NCBI RefSeq assembly: GCF_022440805.1
Contig: NZ_JAKNTK010000001.1
Coordinates: 1,860,001-1,924,000, forward strand
Reading direction: 5' to 3'
DNA length: 64,000 nt
Source: Holdemania massiliensis
GTDB taxonomy: Bacteria > Bacillota_I > Bacilli_A > Erysipelotrichales > Erysipelotrichaceae
In this document: one piece after another, positions 42,962-51,251 of the stretch
Layout: each line of letters begins with the position of its first letter
How positions within the stretch are numbered: position 1 is the first letter of the stretch
Made by a program: the position numbers and the translations under genes
The notes under the pieces: generated by a model
Told to the model about the DNA's origin: nothing
What the model saw: only the letters and a program-made list of their open reading frames with translations
The model's database searches: none

Positions 42962-44155
42962 ATGGAAATGAATTTAGATGTTCTGCGCGAAGCGCTTTAC
43001 GCTAAGGAAAACGAGATGGCTGCCCAGTTTGAAGCTGTGCGGGAAGCAATCTACGCCCATCCGGAATTGGGATGTGAAGAAGTCTGGTCGGCTGATTATC
43101 TGTGTGAGCTGATGCGCGGCTATGGCTTTGCGGTTACGCGGCCGTATGGCGGGCTGGATACTGCATTTCGGGCTGAACTGAACTGTGGGGAAGGGCCGAA
43201 GATCGCTTTTCTGGCAGAATATGACGCGCTGCCGGGCTATGGTCCTGACCATGATCAGAAGGCGCATGCCTGCGGGCATAACTGGATCGCGGCCTCGACG
43301 CTGGGCGCCGCGGTGCTGTTAGCGCAGTTGAAGGAGCAGTTCAGCGGGTCAATCGTGCTGATCGGAACCCCTGCCGAGGAAACGCTGGGCGGGAAATGTG
43401 ATCTGGTAAAAGCCGGCTGCTTTGATGATATTGATGCGGCTTTCCAGATGCATTTGGGGGCTGAAAATAATATACATGTCGTCTCGCTGGCCATGGATTC
43501 GCTGCAGTTTGATTTTGTCGGCAAGGCCGCACATGCGGCAGCGTATCCGCATTTGGGCATCAATGCGCTGGATGCCGTGCAGCTGACTTTTGCGGGCATC
43601 AATGCCCTGCGTCAGCACATGCCCAACGATGCGCGGGTGCATGGGATTGTGACCAACGGCGGAGCGGCCGCCAACATCGTACCCGAAACGGCGTCCTGTC
43701 AGTTTTATATTCGGGCCAAGACCCGCGAAACGCTGGAAACTTTAACTGAGCGGATCATCAACTGTGCCAAGGGCGCGGCGCTGATGACAGGAGCGACCCT
43801 GAATTATCACAATTTTGAAAATTCTTATGATGATCTGGTTTACAGCGAACCACTGCGGAAGTTGTTAAAAGAAAATCTTGAAGCGTTAGGGGTAACGAAC
43901 TTTGTTCCTGAATCTAACGAAGCTTCCGGCTCAACCGATATCGGCAACGTTTCCCATGTCTGTCCAACGGTTTACTGTGAAATCGAAACAGGTGCCTGTC
44001 CGCCGGTCTATGCTCACAATGAAGATTTTCTGGCTTATGTGCATGGCGTTAATGCAGATCATTCACTCCATACGGCGATCAAAGCGATGGCGTACAGTGC
44101 TCTGCAGGTGTATCGCCAGCCGCAGCTGCTGAAAGAAACGGCTTCACTGCGTTAG
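42962..44155 (+). CDS. M20-family amidohydrolase
   Basis: A 397-residue metal-dependent amidohydrolase of the M20D/AbgB type: YAHPELGCEEVWSADYLCEL, the metal ligands in AFLAEYDALPGYG and AHACGHNWIAA, GTPAEETLGGK, and a dimerisation domain with AAHAAAYPHLGINALDAVQL (each quoted in part). These cleave N-acyl amino acids or short peptides. Start at 42962 with AGGAGG at 42948-42953; the GTG at 42953 overlaps that site. It shares the lysine-riboswitch transcript with the permease, suggesting release of lysine from an imported N-acyl-lysine or dipeptide. Confidence 0.9.
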   Translation: MEMNLDVLREALYAKENEMAAQFEAVREAIYAHPELGCEEVWSADYLCELMRGYGFAVTRPYGGLDTAFRAELNCGEGPKIAFLAEYDALPGYGPDHDQKAHACGHNWIAASTLGAAVLLAQLKEQFSGSIVLIGTPAEETLGGKCDLVKAGCFDDIDAAFQMHLGAENNIHVVSLAMDSLQFDFVGKAAHAAAYPHLGINALDAVQLTFAGINALRQHMPNDARVHGIVTNGGAAANIVPETASCQFYIRAKTRETLETLTERIINCAKGAALMTGATLNYHNFENSYDDLVYSEPLRKLLKENLEALGVTNFVPESNEASGSTDIGNVSHVCPTVYCEIETGACPPVYAHNEDFLAYVHGVNADHSLHTAIKAMAYSALQVYRQPQLLKETASLR

Positions 44156-44178
44156 ACCGCGCGAACCTTAAAAAAAAG

Positions 44179-44212
44179 ACTGTCTTGATTTTGCATCAGG
44201 GCAGTTTTCTTA
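44179..44212 (+). terminator. Terminator of the lysine-riboswitch operon
   Basis: ACTGTCTTGAT at 44179-44189 pairs with ATCAGGGCAGT at 44195-44205 (two wobbles) around a five-base loop, followed by TTTCTT. Confidence 0.8.
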
Positions 44213-44333
44213 TCTTGATGATGGGCAAGTCAAACTCTTTCGGCCATGGAGAATGAACTCTTTCCATACCTCCTTTTGATTCCTCATCCATCTTCAGCAA
44301 CAATAAAAAGTAGCAGATTGGGCAGGCAGAAGC

Positions 44334-44362
44334 TTGTGTTTGCGCGGCCGCATGTTTATAAT
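44334..44362 (+). promoter_or_regulatory. Promoter of the pyridoxal kinase gene
   Basis: TTGTGT at 44334-44339 and TATAAT at 44357-44362 are 17 bases apart, 39 bases before the start codon. Confidence 0.65.
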
Positions 44363-44400
44363 CTCTTTAGAGTCGTCAGACTTCAAGGAGGACGAGAAAT

Positions 44401-45237
44401 ATGCAGCGAATAGTAACAATCCAGGATATATCCTGCGTCGGGAAGTGCTCGCTGACGGTGGCGCTGCCGATCATTTCCGCGATGGGCGTGGAAACGGCGA
44501 TCATTCCGACAGCGGTGCTGTCAACCCATACGATGTTTCAGAACTATACATTTCATGACCTAACAGATGAGATTCAGCCGATTGCTCAGCATTGGAAACA
44601 GGAAAAACTGGATTTTGCGGCGATTTATACCGGATATCTGGGATCGAAACGCCAAATCGAGCTGATTTCTGATTTTTTTGATCAGTTTAAAACGGAAGAG
44701 AATCTGATTTTTGTCGATCCGGTGATGGCGGACAATGGCAGGCTGTATCCGTTGTTTGATCTGGACTTTGCCCATCAGATGGCCCGACTGTGTGCCAAGG
44801 CGGATATCATTGTTCCAAATTTAACCGAGGCCTGTTTTCTGACCGGAACGGAATATCGGGAAGATTATGATGAAGCTTATATTGAGGCTTTGCTTAACAA
44901 GCTGGCGGCGTTGGGAACCCAACGGGCGGTGGTGTTAACGGGCGTCGCTTTCCAGCCGGGAAAAACCGGCGTTGTTGGACTGGACATTCAAATCGGGGAA
45001 AGAATTGCGTATGTTCATGACCGCATTCCGGTCAGCTACCATGGTACCGGTGATATTTTCTCCAGCACGACTGTCGGTGCCTTGGCCTTGGGAAAAAGTC
45101 TGCAGGAAGCGCTTGAAATTGCGGCGGATTACACCGTATCCTGTATACGCGAAACGATGGAGCATGATCAGCAGAAAAAGTATGGCGTTAATTTTGAATT
45201 GATGCTGCCGCAGTTAATCCATCGGCTGGGTCATTAA
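44401..45237 (+). CDS. pdxY: Pyridoxamine/pyridoxal kinase
   Basis: A 278-residue kinase of the ribokinase-like PfkB/ThiD superfamily: IQDISCVGKCSLTVALPIIS at the start, VETAIIPTAVLSTHT, FVDPVMADNGRLY, IIVPNLTEACFLTG and the anion-hole region YHGTGDIFSSTTVGAL with the catalytic aspartate. This pattern fits PdxY-type vitamin B6 salvage kinases that phosphorylate pyridoxal or pyridoxamine. AAGGAGG sits ten bases before the ATG and a promoter lies upstream. It stands alone. Confidence 0.88.
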   Translation: MQRIVTIQDISCVGKCSLTVALPIISAMGVETAIIPTAVLSTHTMFQNYTFHDLTDEIQPIAQHWKQEKLDFAAIYTGYLGSKRQIELISDFFDQFKTEENLIFVDPVMADNGRLYPLFDLDFAHQMARLCAKADIIVPNLTEACFLTGTEYREDYDEAYIEALLNKLAALGTQRAVVLTGVAFQPGKTGVVGLDIQIGERIAYVHDRIPVSYHGTGDIFSSTTVGALALGKSLQEALEIAADYTVSCIRETMEHDQQKKYGVNFELMLPQLIHRLGH

Positions 45238-45334
45238 GTCCAATTCCTTGAACGTCTGTCCCGGAAGGCGGGGCTGAAAGGTCAGTAAACAGTAAAAAAC
45301 CTTGAAAATCAGCGGTTGGATTGGTAAAATTACA

Positions 45335-45363
45335 TTGACTGGAAATGGCCGCTGTGCTATTAT
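45335..45363 (+). promoter_or_regulatory. Promoter of rplU-prp-rpmA
   Basis: TTGACT at 45335-45340 and TATTAT at 45358-45363 are 17 bases apart. Confidence 0.8.
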
Positions 45364-45369
45364 TATCAC

Positions 45370-45478
45370 GTTGTATGCCCCTCTGATGGCTGCAACCGCT
45401 CATAACAGGGCTTTAAGACAAAAGATTGTCCCCTGCGTTGGCGAGTCTCTTTCAGAAATACATGAATAAATGAACGGA
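45370..45478 (+). ncRNA. Probable L21 leader of the rplU operon
   Basis: About 110 transcribed bases lie between the promoter and the rplU ribosome-binding site, with several GC-rich pairing segments. An L21 leader is common in Firmicutes at this spot and probably binds a ribosomal protein; I place it by position and could not verify the consensus structure. Confidence 0.5.
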
Positions 45479-45488
45479 GGTGCAAGTC

Positions 45489-45800
45489 ATGTACGCAGTA
45501 ATTGAAACAGGCGGAAAGCAGCTGCGCGTTGAAGTCGGTCAGTCTATTTTCGTAGAAAAGCTGGACGTTCAGCCGGGTGAAGAAGTTGTCTTCAACACCG
45601 TTGTGCTTTATGCCAACAGAACAACAAAAATCGGTACGCCGTATGTCAAAGGTGCTAAGGTAACCTGCAAAGTTGAGAAACAGGGTAAGGAAAAGAAGAT
45701 CACGGTCTTCAAGTACAAAGCCAAGGACGGTTCTTCTCACCGCAAACAGGGTCACAGACAGCCGTATACAAAGCTGACCGTTGAAGCCATCGAAGCTTAA
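45489..45800 (+). CDS. rplU: 50S ribosomal protein L21
   Basis: A 103-residue L21 (MYAVIETGGKQLRVEVGQSI, then KEKKITVFKYKAKDGSSHRK and HRQPYTKLTVEAI). Start at the ATG 45489 with CGGAGG at 45475-45480; the GTG at 45480 overlaps it. First gene of the classic Firmicutes rplU-prp-rpmA-obgE arrangement. Confidence 0.98.
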   Translation: MYAVIETGGKQLRVEVGQSIFVEKLDVQPGEEVVFNTVVLYANRTTKIGTPYVKGAKVTCKVEKQGKEKKITVFKYKAKDGSSHRKQGHRQPYTKLTVEAIEA

Positions 45801-45806
45801 GACTTT

Positions 45807-46124
45807 ATGATTCGGATCAAGATGACTGAACGTCAGGGAAAGGTGGAAACCTTGCTGGCGGAGGGTCATGCGGGCTATGCCGAAATGGGACAAGATCTTG
45901 TCTGTGCCGGTGTCAGCTGCATTACGATCGGAACCAATAATGCTCTGGATGAATTGGCTCCCGGTACGTTTCAAACGGAAACACGGGAGGGGTTTTTGAA
46001 AATCCGGATTTTAAATCCGGAGGATCCGAAGGCTCAGCTGATTCTCCGAACAGCCTGGATACAGCTGCAGACCATTGCAGAGAGTTATCCGGAATTTATA
46101 AAACTAAAAAAACAGGAGGTGTAA
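45807..46124 (+). CDS. prp: Ribosomal-processing cysteine protease Prp
   Basis: A 105-residue protease with catalytic histidine in AEGHAGYAEMGQD and catalytic cysteine in LVCAGVSCITIG, the two hallmarks of Prp (YsxB). In Firmicutes lacking the short L27, Prp removes an N-terminal extension from L27 before or during ribosome assembly. The next gene encodes exactly such an extended L27. It sits six bases after rplU and three bases before rpmA. Confidence 0.95.
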   Translation: MIRIKMTERQGKVETLLAEGHAGYAEMGQDLVCAGVSCITIGTNNALDELAPGTFQTETREGFLKIRILNPEDPKAQLILRTAWIQLQTIAESYPEFIKLKKQEV

Positions 46125-46127
46125 GCC

Positions 46128-46412
46128 ATGAAGTTAGTATTGAACATTCAGTTGTTCGCTTCCAAAAAGGGTGTCGGTTCTACAAAGAACGGCCGTGATT
46201 CTCAATCGAAAAGACTGGGAGCTAAGAAAGCGGACGGACAGTTTGCGACAGCGGGTTCAATCTTATACCGTCAGCGCGGCACAAAGATTCATCCGGGTGT
46301 GAATGTCGGACGCGGCGGCGATGATACCTTATTCGCAAAAGTCGACGGAACTGTAAAATTTGAACGCGTAGGCAAGGATAAGAAGAGAGTTTCTGTTTAT
46401 CCTGCAGCGTAA
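46128..46412 (+). CDS. rpmA: 50S ribosomal protein L27 (with cleavable N-terminus)
   Basis: A 94-residue L27: the extension MKLVLNIQLF precedes the mature start ASKKGVGSTKNGRDSQSKRL. By analogy with the staphylococcal site (LNLQFF before ASKKG) Prp should cut after the phenylalanine at residue 10. The mature N-terminus reaches the peptidyl-transferase centre, so cleavage is essential in species that have it. AGGAGG lies eight to nine bases before the ATG. Confidence 0.98.
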   Translation: MKLVLNIQLFASKKGVGSTKNGRDSQSKRLGAKKADGQFATAGSILYRQRGTKIHPGVNVGRGGDDTLFAKVDGTVKFERVGKDKKRVSVYPAA

Positions 46413-46418
46413 GTCAAC

Positions 46419-46446
46419 AAAATCCCCGGTTGGGGATTTTTGTTTG
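46419..46446 (+). terminator. Terminator after rpmA
   Basis: AAATCCCC at 46420-46427 pairs with GGGGATTT at 46432-46439 around GGTT, followed by TTGTTT. Confidence 0.9.
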
Positions 46447-46492
46447 AGGCATAACGATCAAGGTTATCATAAGAAGAAAGGAGGCGTTTTCC

Positions 46493-47773
46493 ATGTTTAT
46501 AGATCGTGTTAAGATGAAATTGAAAGCCGGCAATGGCGGCAATGGCTTAGTTGCTTTCCGGCGTGAGAAATATGTTCCGTTAGGAGGGCCAGCTGGCGGA
46601 GACGGCGGAGATGGCGGCGATATTATTTTTGAAGCTGACAGCAACAAATCAACATTGCTGGATCTGCGCTATTCCAAACAGCTCGTAGCCGGCAACGGCG
46701 GAGTGGGAAAACCCAAGAAGATGCATGGCGCGGATGGCGACGATGTGATCGTCAAGGTGCCGTTAGGAACGTTGGTCAAGGATCTGGCAACAGGCGGACT
46801 GATCGCCGATTTAACCAAACCCGGACAACAGGCAGTTATTGCCAAAGGCGGCAAAGGCGGCCGGGGCAACTGGCATTTTGCTTCCGCCCGCAATTCGGCG
46901 CCGGAGTATTGTGAGCAGGGAGAAAATGGCGAAGCCAAAGAAATTCAGGTCGAATTGAAATTGTTGGCCGATGTAGGACTGGTGGGTTTTCCTTCTGTAG
47001 GGAAATCAACTTTGTTGTCGGTCGTATCCAAAGCCCGCCCGGAAATTGCGGATTATCCGTTTACGACGATTACGCCGAATCTGGGAATGGTTCAGGTCCC
47101 TGACGGCCGTTCGTTTGTCATGGCCGATCTGCCGGGTCTGATCGAGGGCGCCAGCGAAGGCAAGGGACTGGGACATCAGTTTCTGCGGCATATAGAACGC
47201 TGCCGGGTCATCGTTCACGTCGTGGACATGGGCGCCAACGACGGCCGTGATCCGCTGGAGGATTACCGGATCATCAACAAGGAATTAGAACAATATGAGC
47301 TGCGGTTAATGGAACGGCCGCAGATTGTATTGGCGAATAAGATGGATCTGGAGGGTGCGGAAGACAATCTGAAACGATTTAAGGAAGCCTATCCTCAAGT
47401 GCCTGTCTATCCGGTCATTACTTTGATCGCAGAGGGTCTGGATGAAGTGCTTTACAAAGTCGCTGATTTGCTGGAAACAACACCGGAATTCCCAATGACG
47501 GGAGAAACGGAAACCGAAGAGGGCGTCTTGTATAAATTCGTACCGAAGGCTCCGGATTTCACCGTTACGAATCTGGGCAACCATCAGTGGCGTTTGGAAG
47601 GCCCGAAGGTCGAAAAGCTGTTCAAGATGACGGACTTTGAAGTGGAATCTCAGGTGTACCGCTTTGCCCAGTCGCTGCGCAAGCTGGGGGTCGATGAAGC
47701 CCTGCGGCAGAAAGGGGCAGAAGACGGCGATCTGGTATTTATTCAGGATTACCAATTTGCTTTTGTTGAATAA
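46493..47773 (+). CDS. obgE: GTPase Obg
   Basis: A 426-residue Obg: the glycine-rich N-terminal OBG fold (VKMKLKAGNGGNGLVAFRRE, GGPAGGDGGDGGDI), the GTPase G domain (GFPSVGKSTLLS, DLPGLIEGA, NKMD) and the C-terminal OCT domain ending around VFIQDYQFAFVE. It acts in large-subunit assembly and stress control. AAAGGAGG precedes the ATG. It follows the rplU-prp-rpmA unit but after a terminator. Confidence 0.97.
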   Translation: MFIDRVKMKLKAGNGGNGLVAFRREKYVPLGGPAGGDGGDGGDIIFEADSNKSTLLDLRYSKQLVAGNGGVGKPKKMHGADGDDVIVKVPLGTLVKDLATGGLIADLTKPGQQAVIAKGGKGGRGNWHFASARNSAPEYCEQGENGEAKEIQVELKLLADVGLVGFPSVGKSTLLSVVSKARPEIADYPFTTITPNLGMVQVPDGRSFVMADLPGLIEGASEGKGLGHQFLRHIERCRVIVHVVDMGANDGRDPLEDYRIINKELEQYELRLMERPQIVLANKMDLEGAEDNLKRFKEAYPQVPVYPVITLIAEGLDEVLYKVADLLETTPEFPMTGETETEEGVLYKFVPKAPDFTVTNLGNHQWRLEGPKVEKLFKMTDFEVESQVYRFAQSLRKLGVDEALRQKGAEDGDLVFIQDYQFAFVE

Positions 47774-47780
47774 TTAATCA

Positions 47781-47806
47781 GAGGTGCATTGCGCCTCTTT
47801 TCCTTT
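47781..47806 (+). terminator. Terminator after obgE
   Basis: GAGGTGC at 47781-47787 pairs with GCGCCTC at 47791-47797 (one wobble) around ATT, followed by TTTTCCTTT. Confidence 0.8.
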
Positions 47807-47827
47807 GATCAGAGAGGAGCTGAGTTC

Positions 47828-48268
47828 ATGACGATTTTACGGCTGGCACAGAAAACAGATCTGCAGGCGTTATTAACTTTGTATACATATTTAGGCGACA
47901 ATCCAATCCCTCAGGACCTGGATAAGCTGGAGCGTTGTTGGCAAACGCTTCTCAGCGATGAGCGAACCTCGATCATCCTCGCTCAAACGGCAGATCAGGT
48001 GGTTTCGACATGCACGCTGACCGTGATTTTGAATTTGACGCATGATCTGCGTCCTTATGGATTAATTGAAAACGTTGTCACCTTGCCGGCATATCGCAAA
48101 CAGGGGCTGGCAGGGCAATGTTTGGCGGAAGCCATGCGGATAGCTCAGGTTCAGAATTGTTATAAAGTACTGTTGACGACTGGTTCAAAAAGGCCTGAAA
48201 CGTTGAATTTTTATCGGAACGCTGGATTTAATGATTCGGATAAGACCGCTTTTGTTCGCTGGCTGTAA
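47828..48268 (+). CDS. GNAT-family N-acetyltransferase
   Basis: A 146-residue GNAT protein: ILRLAQKTDLQALLTLY at the start, IENVVTLPAYRKQGLAGQCL containing the acetyl-CoA loop (R-K-x-G-x-A/G), and LTTGSKRPETLNFYRNAGF near the end. The acceptor is unknown. Start at 47828 with AGAGGAG eight bases upstream; the frame is open further but would run through the obgE terminator. The 259 bases after it (to 48527) show no gene. Confidence 0.88.
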   Translation: MTILRLAQKTDLQALLTLYTYLGDNPIPQDLDKLERCWQTLLSDERTSIILAQTADQVVSTCTLTVILNLTHDLRPYGLIENVVTLPAYRKQGLAGQCLAEAMRIAQVQNCYKVLLTTGSKRPETLNFYRNAGFNDSDKTAFVRWL

Positions 48269-48501
48269 AACGTTCTGAGTTTTTGATTACGTCCGGTTTC
48301 CAATTCACGTAAAGAAGAAGGCTTTCCGGCATTCTTCCAGGACGTTTTTAATGGAAAAGCTTGGCGGCCGGAAACTTGATCGCCAGCTTGATCTTAGCTT
48401 TGAATTGCTGCTTGAGTGCGTAGGATCTAAAAAGGCAGAATAAGGACAACGGGGGAATTGCAATGCCGATGGATAAACGTATGGTGTGCGGCATGAAATT
48501 A

Positions 48502-48510
48502 TGGTAAAAT
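48502..48510 (+). promoter_or_regulatory. Extended -10 promoter of ruvAB
   Basis: TGGTAAAAT at 48502-48510 lies 17 bases before the ruvA start, with no strong -35. Confidence 0.5.
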
Positions 48511-48527
48511 AAACGGCAGGTGATAAC

Positions 48528-49109
48528 ATGATAGCAATGATTAAGGGAACGGTGTTTGCCGTGGGTTTGGATTGGATCATCATCGAAAACCAGGGCATCG
48601 GATATAAAGTGTTCTTTTCCCGACCGGAAACGGTAAGATTAAACCAGGAAGTCCGCGTTTTTACATATCAGCACGTCCGTGAAGATGAATTCAGCCTGTT
48701 TGGATTTTTATCCATGGATGAACAGGATCTTTTCGTTAAGTTGATCTCAGTAAAGGGATTGGGGCCAAAAACGGCGATGAATATGCTGGCGGCGGCAACC
48801 TATCAGCAGATGGTGCAGATGATTGAACAGGGCGATGTCGCGGCGTTGAAGAAAATGCCGGGGATTGGGGCAAAAACAGCCTCACAGATCATCCTCGATC
48901 TCAAAGGCAAGCTTGTCCGCGAAGAGACAAATGAAGGGACTGCCAGCCAGGCGATCGAAGATGCTTTAGAAGCACTCAAAGCCCTGGGATACAAACAGAG
49001 CGAATTAAACGGCTTGTCTAAAATCATGCGCGAGCATCCGGACAAGACGACCGACGAATATGTAAAGCTGGGTCTGCAGCATCTGCTGCAGCGGAAAAGA
49101 GGAGGATAA
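48528..49109 (+). CDS. ruvA: Holliday junction DNA helicase subunit RuvA
   Basis: A 193-residue RuvA: the N-terminal OB domain (MIKGTVFAVGLDWIIIENQG), YQHVREDEFSLFGF, the helix-hairpin-helix motifs (LISVKGLGPKTAMNML and LKKMPGIGAKTASQIIL) and the small C-terminal RuvB-binding domain (ALEALKALGYKQSEL). It binds four-way junctions and loads RuvB. AGGTGAT precedes the ATG closely; an ATG at 48537 is a possible alternative. ruvB follows three bases later. Confidence 0.96.
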   Translation: MIAMIKGTVFAVGLDWIIIENQGIGYKVFFSRPETVRLNQEVRVFTYQHVREDEFSLFGFLSMDEQDLFVKLISVKGLGPKTAMNMLAAATYQQMVQMIEQGDVAALKKMPGIGAKTASQIILDLKGKLVREETNEGTASQAIEDALEALKALGYKQSELNGLSKIMREHPDKTTDEYVKLGLQHLLQRKRGG

Positions 49110-49112
49110 CGG

Positions 49113-50123
49113 ATGGATGAGGAACGGCTGCTTTCCGCCTTGCCGGAAGCTGGGGAAGATGAATCATCACTGCGCCCGCAGCGGCTGGCAGACTATATCG
49201 GCCAGACCGGTTTAAAAGAGAATTTAAAAGTCTTTATCCAGGCCGCCCTGCAGCGCAATGAAACGTTGGATCATGTTCTGCTGTACGGGCCTCCGGGATT
49301 AGGCAAAACGACATTGGCCTATATTCTGGCTAATGAAATGGGCGGCAAGGTGCGTACGGCCAGTGGTCCAAGTATTGAACGCAGCGGCGATCTGGCTGCG
49401 ATTTTATCGACGCTGGAACCGGGCGACGTCCTGTTTATTGATGAAATTCACCGATTGCCGAAAATGGTGGAAGAAGTCCTGTATCCCGCGATGGAAGATT
49501 TCTGTATTGATATCGTAGTCGGCAAGGATTCCGGCGTGCGTTCCATCCGTTTGGATTTGCCGCCATTCACCTTAGTCGGGGCTACGACACGAGCCGGAGA
49601 TCTGACCGCTCCGCTGCGCGATCGGTTTGGAATCGTCAACAAGCTGGAATATTATGATGAAGATCAGCTTTCCCAGATTGTATCGCGGACTTCCCGTGTG
49701 CTCAATGTGGAAGCGGCGCCGGAAGCAGTGCGGGAGATTGCCAAGCGTTCGCGCGGGACACCGCGAATTGCCAACCGGCTGCTCAGACGGGTACGCGATT
49801 TTGCGCAGGTTCTCAATCATGGCGTGATCTCGCTGGAGGTTGCCCAAACCGCTCTGGATCGGCTGCGCGTCGATTCTTTGGGACTGGATGATGTGGATAT
49901 TCGCTATCTGCGGGGCATTATCGAACGTTTCCGCGGCGGACCGGTCGGTCTGGAAGCGCTGGCTTCCAGCATTTCAGAAGAGCCGATGACGCTGGAAGAC
50001 GTGTATGAGCCGTATTTGATTCAAATCGGGTTTATCAATCGGACTTCCCGGGGTCGGGTTGCCACGCCGAAAGCCTATGAACATTTAAAAATCGCTTATC
50101 ATGATCAGCTGTTTGATCTGTAA
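49113..50123 (+). CDS. ruvB: Holliday junction branch migration ATPase RuvB
   Basis: A 336-residue AAA+ ATPase: LRPQRLADYIGQTGLKENLK, Walker A GPPGLGKTTLA, Walker B LFIDEIHRLPK, ATTRAGDLTAPLRDRFGI and the C-terminal winged-helix with FINRTSRGRVATPKAYEHL. It drives branch migration with RuvA. Cotranscribed with ruvA; a terminator follows. Confidence 0.97.
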   Translation: MDEERLLSALPEAGEDESSLRPQRLADYIGQTGLKENLKVFIQAALQRNETLDHVLLYGPPGLGKTTLAYILANEMGGKVRTASGPSIERSGDLAAILSTLEPGDVLFIDEIHRLPKMVEEVLYPAMEDFCIDIVVGKDSGVRSIRLDLPPFTLVGATTRAGDLTAPLRDRFGIVNKLEYYDEDQLSQIVSRTSRVLNVEAAPEAVREIAKRSRGTPRIANRLLRRVRDFAQVLNHGVISLEVAQTALDRLRVDSLGLDDVDIRYLRGIIERFRGGPVGLEALASSISEEPMTLEDVYEPYLIQIGFINRTSRGRVATPKAYEHLKIAYHDQLFDL

Positions 50124-50168
50124 GCGAACAAATTAGAATTAAGCGGCAAGCGAAAAAGAAAATGAACA

Positions 50169-50206
50169 GGGTGCTGATCTATTGAAATCAGCACCCATTT
50201 TCATTT
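50169..50206. terminator. Terminator after ruvB, shared with the SRAP gene
   Basis: GGGTGCTGAT at 50169-50178 and ATCAGCACCC at 50187-50196 form a perfect ten-base stem, followed by ATTTTCATTTT and preceded by an A-rich run on the other side. Confidence 0.9.
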
Positions 50207-50268
50207 TGTGGATGGAAGTCCGCTTTGCGCAGACATCCTTTGTTCCTTTATTTCTTCAGCTTGTTGGC

Positions 50269-50841
50269 TTATCCAGTCGGACTGACCTGCAGCTTGCTGA
50301 CGCAGCGCAGACGATCTTCACCCCGGCAATAGCGCAGGGCATTTTCCTCGCTTAAAATTACCGGCATGCGGTCGTGAATGGATTCCAGTTCAGGCAAAGC
50401 AGGGCGGGTCATAATGACAAAATGTGGACCATCCGCTTCTTCATGATAGAAACCAGCCATGCACAGCAGAGTCTGGTCCGGCATCGTAAACAACATTTTC
50501 CTGCGGCTGGGCTTTTCCCATTCATAGTAGCCGCTGGCACAGATGACACAGCGGCGATGGCGCAGACTTTCGCCGAACATCCGCGAGCGCGGCGCTGTTT
50601 CAGAGCGGGCGTTGATCACCAGCCTTTTTTGCGTCGGATGGGAAAACCCCCAGCGCATCGGGGTCGGCGTCAGTTCATCTGCCTGTTCTGACAGAAAGCA
50701 GACCGGCGTCAGCTGAGAGGGAAAAACCTCGCCCAAGCTCAGTTCTGAAAGCTGTTCTTCGCCGAGCTGCATCTCAAGCAGCGCCAGCAGCGAACGAATC
50801 CGCGCATTGTTCTGATCAAAAAATAAATAACGTCCGCACAT
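50269..50841 (-). CDS. SRAP-domain protein (YedK/HMCES-like)
   Basis: A 190-residue SOS-response-associated protein. The start MCGRYLF places the catalytic Cys2; NARSETAP, RRCVICASGYYEWEK and the histidine in SIHDRMPVIL complete the active site. SRAP proteins form a covalent thiazolidine link to abasic sites in single-stranded DNA and shield them. Cleavage of Met1 exposes Cys2, so the start at 50841 is required; the open frame reaches 50862. The gene follows a 77-residue gene whose stop overlaps its ribosome-binding site, and both lie divergent from a LexA-like repressor. Confidence 0.93.
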   Translation of the reverse strand: MCGRYLFFDQNNARIRSLLALLEMQLGEEQLSELSLGEVFPSQLTPVCFLSEQADELTPTPMRWGFSHPTQKRLVINARSETAPRSRMFGESLRHRRCVICASGYYEWEKPSRRKMLFTMPDQTLLCMAGFYHEEADGPHFVIMTRPALPELESIHDRMPVILSEENALRYCRGEDRLRCVSKLQVSPTG

Positions 50842-50851
50842 GATTTCATCC

Positions 50852-51085
50852 TCATTTCTCAATAAACCAGCGATTTTCGCAAAAGTACAGGTACCGCCGC
50901 TGCCCCTGGGAAAACAGACAGGTGTAGCGCAGGCCGGCGCCGCCGCTTTTCAGGGAAGCCGCAGGACAACGCTGAACGATCTTCTCTATCTTATATTTTA
51001 ACCCATTTTCCCAAAGAATAAACAACGGGATAAAGCTGCCGTCCTCTTCCCAGTTCCCATTGACTCGTACATACTGCTTTTCCAT
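50852..51085 (-). CDS. Small conserved-looking protein upstream of the SRAP gene
   Basis: A 77-residue protein (MEKQYVRVNGNWEEDGSFIP at the start; then a run of short beta-strand-like segments around IEKIVQRCPAAS and GLRYTCLFSQGQRRYLYF). I recognise no named family, though small proteins of this build sit beside DNA-repair genes in other Firmicutes. GAGAGGAGC lies upstream of the ATG, and the stop TGA forms part of the SRAP ribosome-binding region, so the two are cotranscribed. Probably DNA-damage-linked through its operon; not proven. Confidence 0.65.
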   Translation of the reverse strand: MEKQYVRVNGNWEEDGSFIPLFILWENGLKYKIEKIVQRCPAASLKSGGAGLRYTCLFSQGQRRYLYFCENRWFIEK

Positions 51086-51111
51086 GAAAATATCGCTCCT
51101 CTCTGTTTCTT

Positions 51112-51139
51112 ATTTTACTTGAAAACTATTCAATTTCAA
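51112..51139 (-). promoter_or_regulatory. Promoter of the 77-residue/SRAP operon
   Basis: On the minus strand TTGAAA (51139-51134) and TAAAAT (51117-51112) are 16 bases apart. Confidence 0.65.
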
Positions 51140-51140
51140 G
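51117..51140. promoter_or_regulatory. Inverted repeat over the SRAP-side promoter
   Basis: CTTGAAA at 51118-51124 and TTTCAAG at 51134-51140 are inverted copies nine bases apart, spanning the promoter between -35 and -10. The nine-base sequence ACTTGAAAA at 51117-51125 recurs at 51177-51185, near the repressor promoter, so it may be the repressor binding site. Confidence 0.55.
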
Positions 51141-51201
51141 ACTTACATGAACAAATTTAAAGGATAAACCTGGAATACTTGAAAAAAGTTCCGATAAGCC
51201 G

Positions 51202-51230
51202 TTGAAAAAACAGGAAGATTCCGTTACAAT
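51202..51230 (+). promoter_or_regulatory. Promoter of the LexA-like repressor gene
   Basis: TTGAAA at 51202-51207 and TACAAT at 51225-51230 are 17 bases apart; the start codon is 22 bases downstream. Confidence 0.8.
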
Positions 51231-51251
51231 GAATCCAAGGTGGTGATTCCG

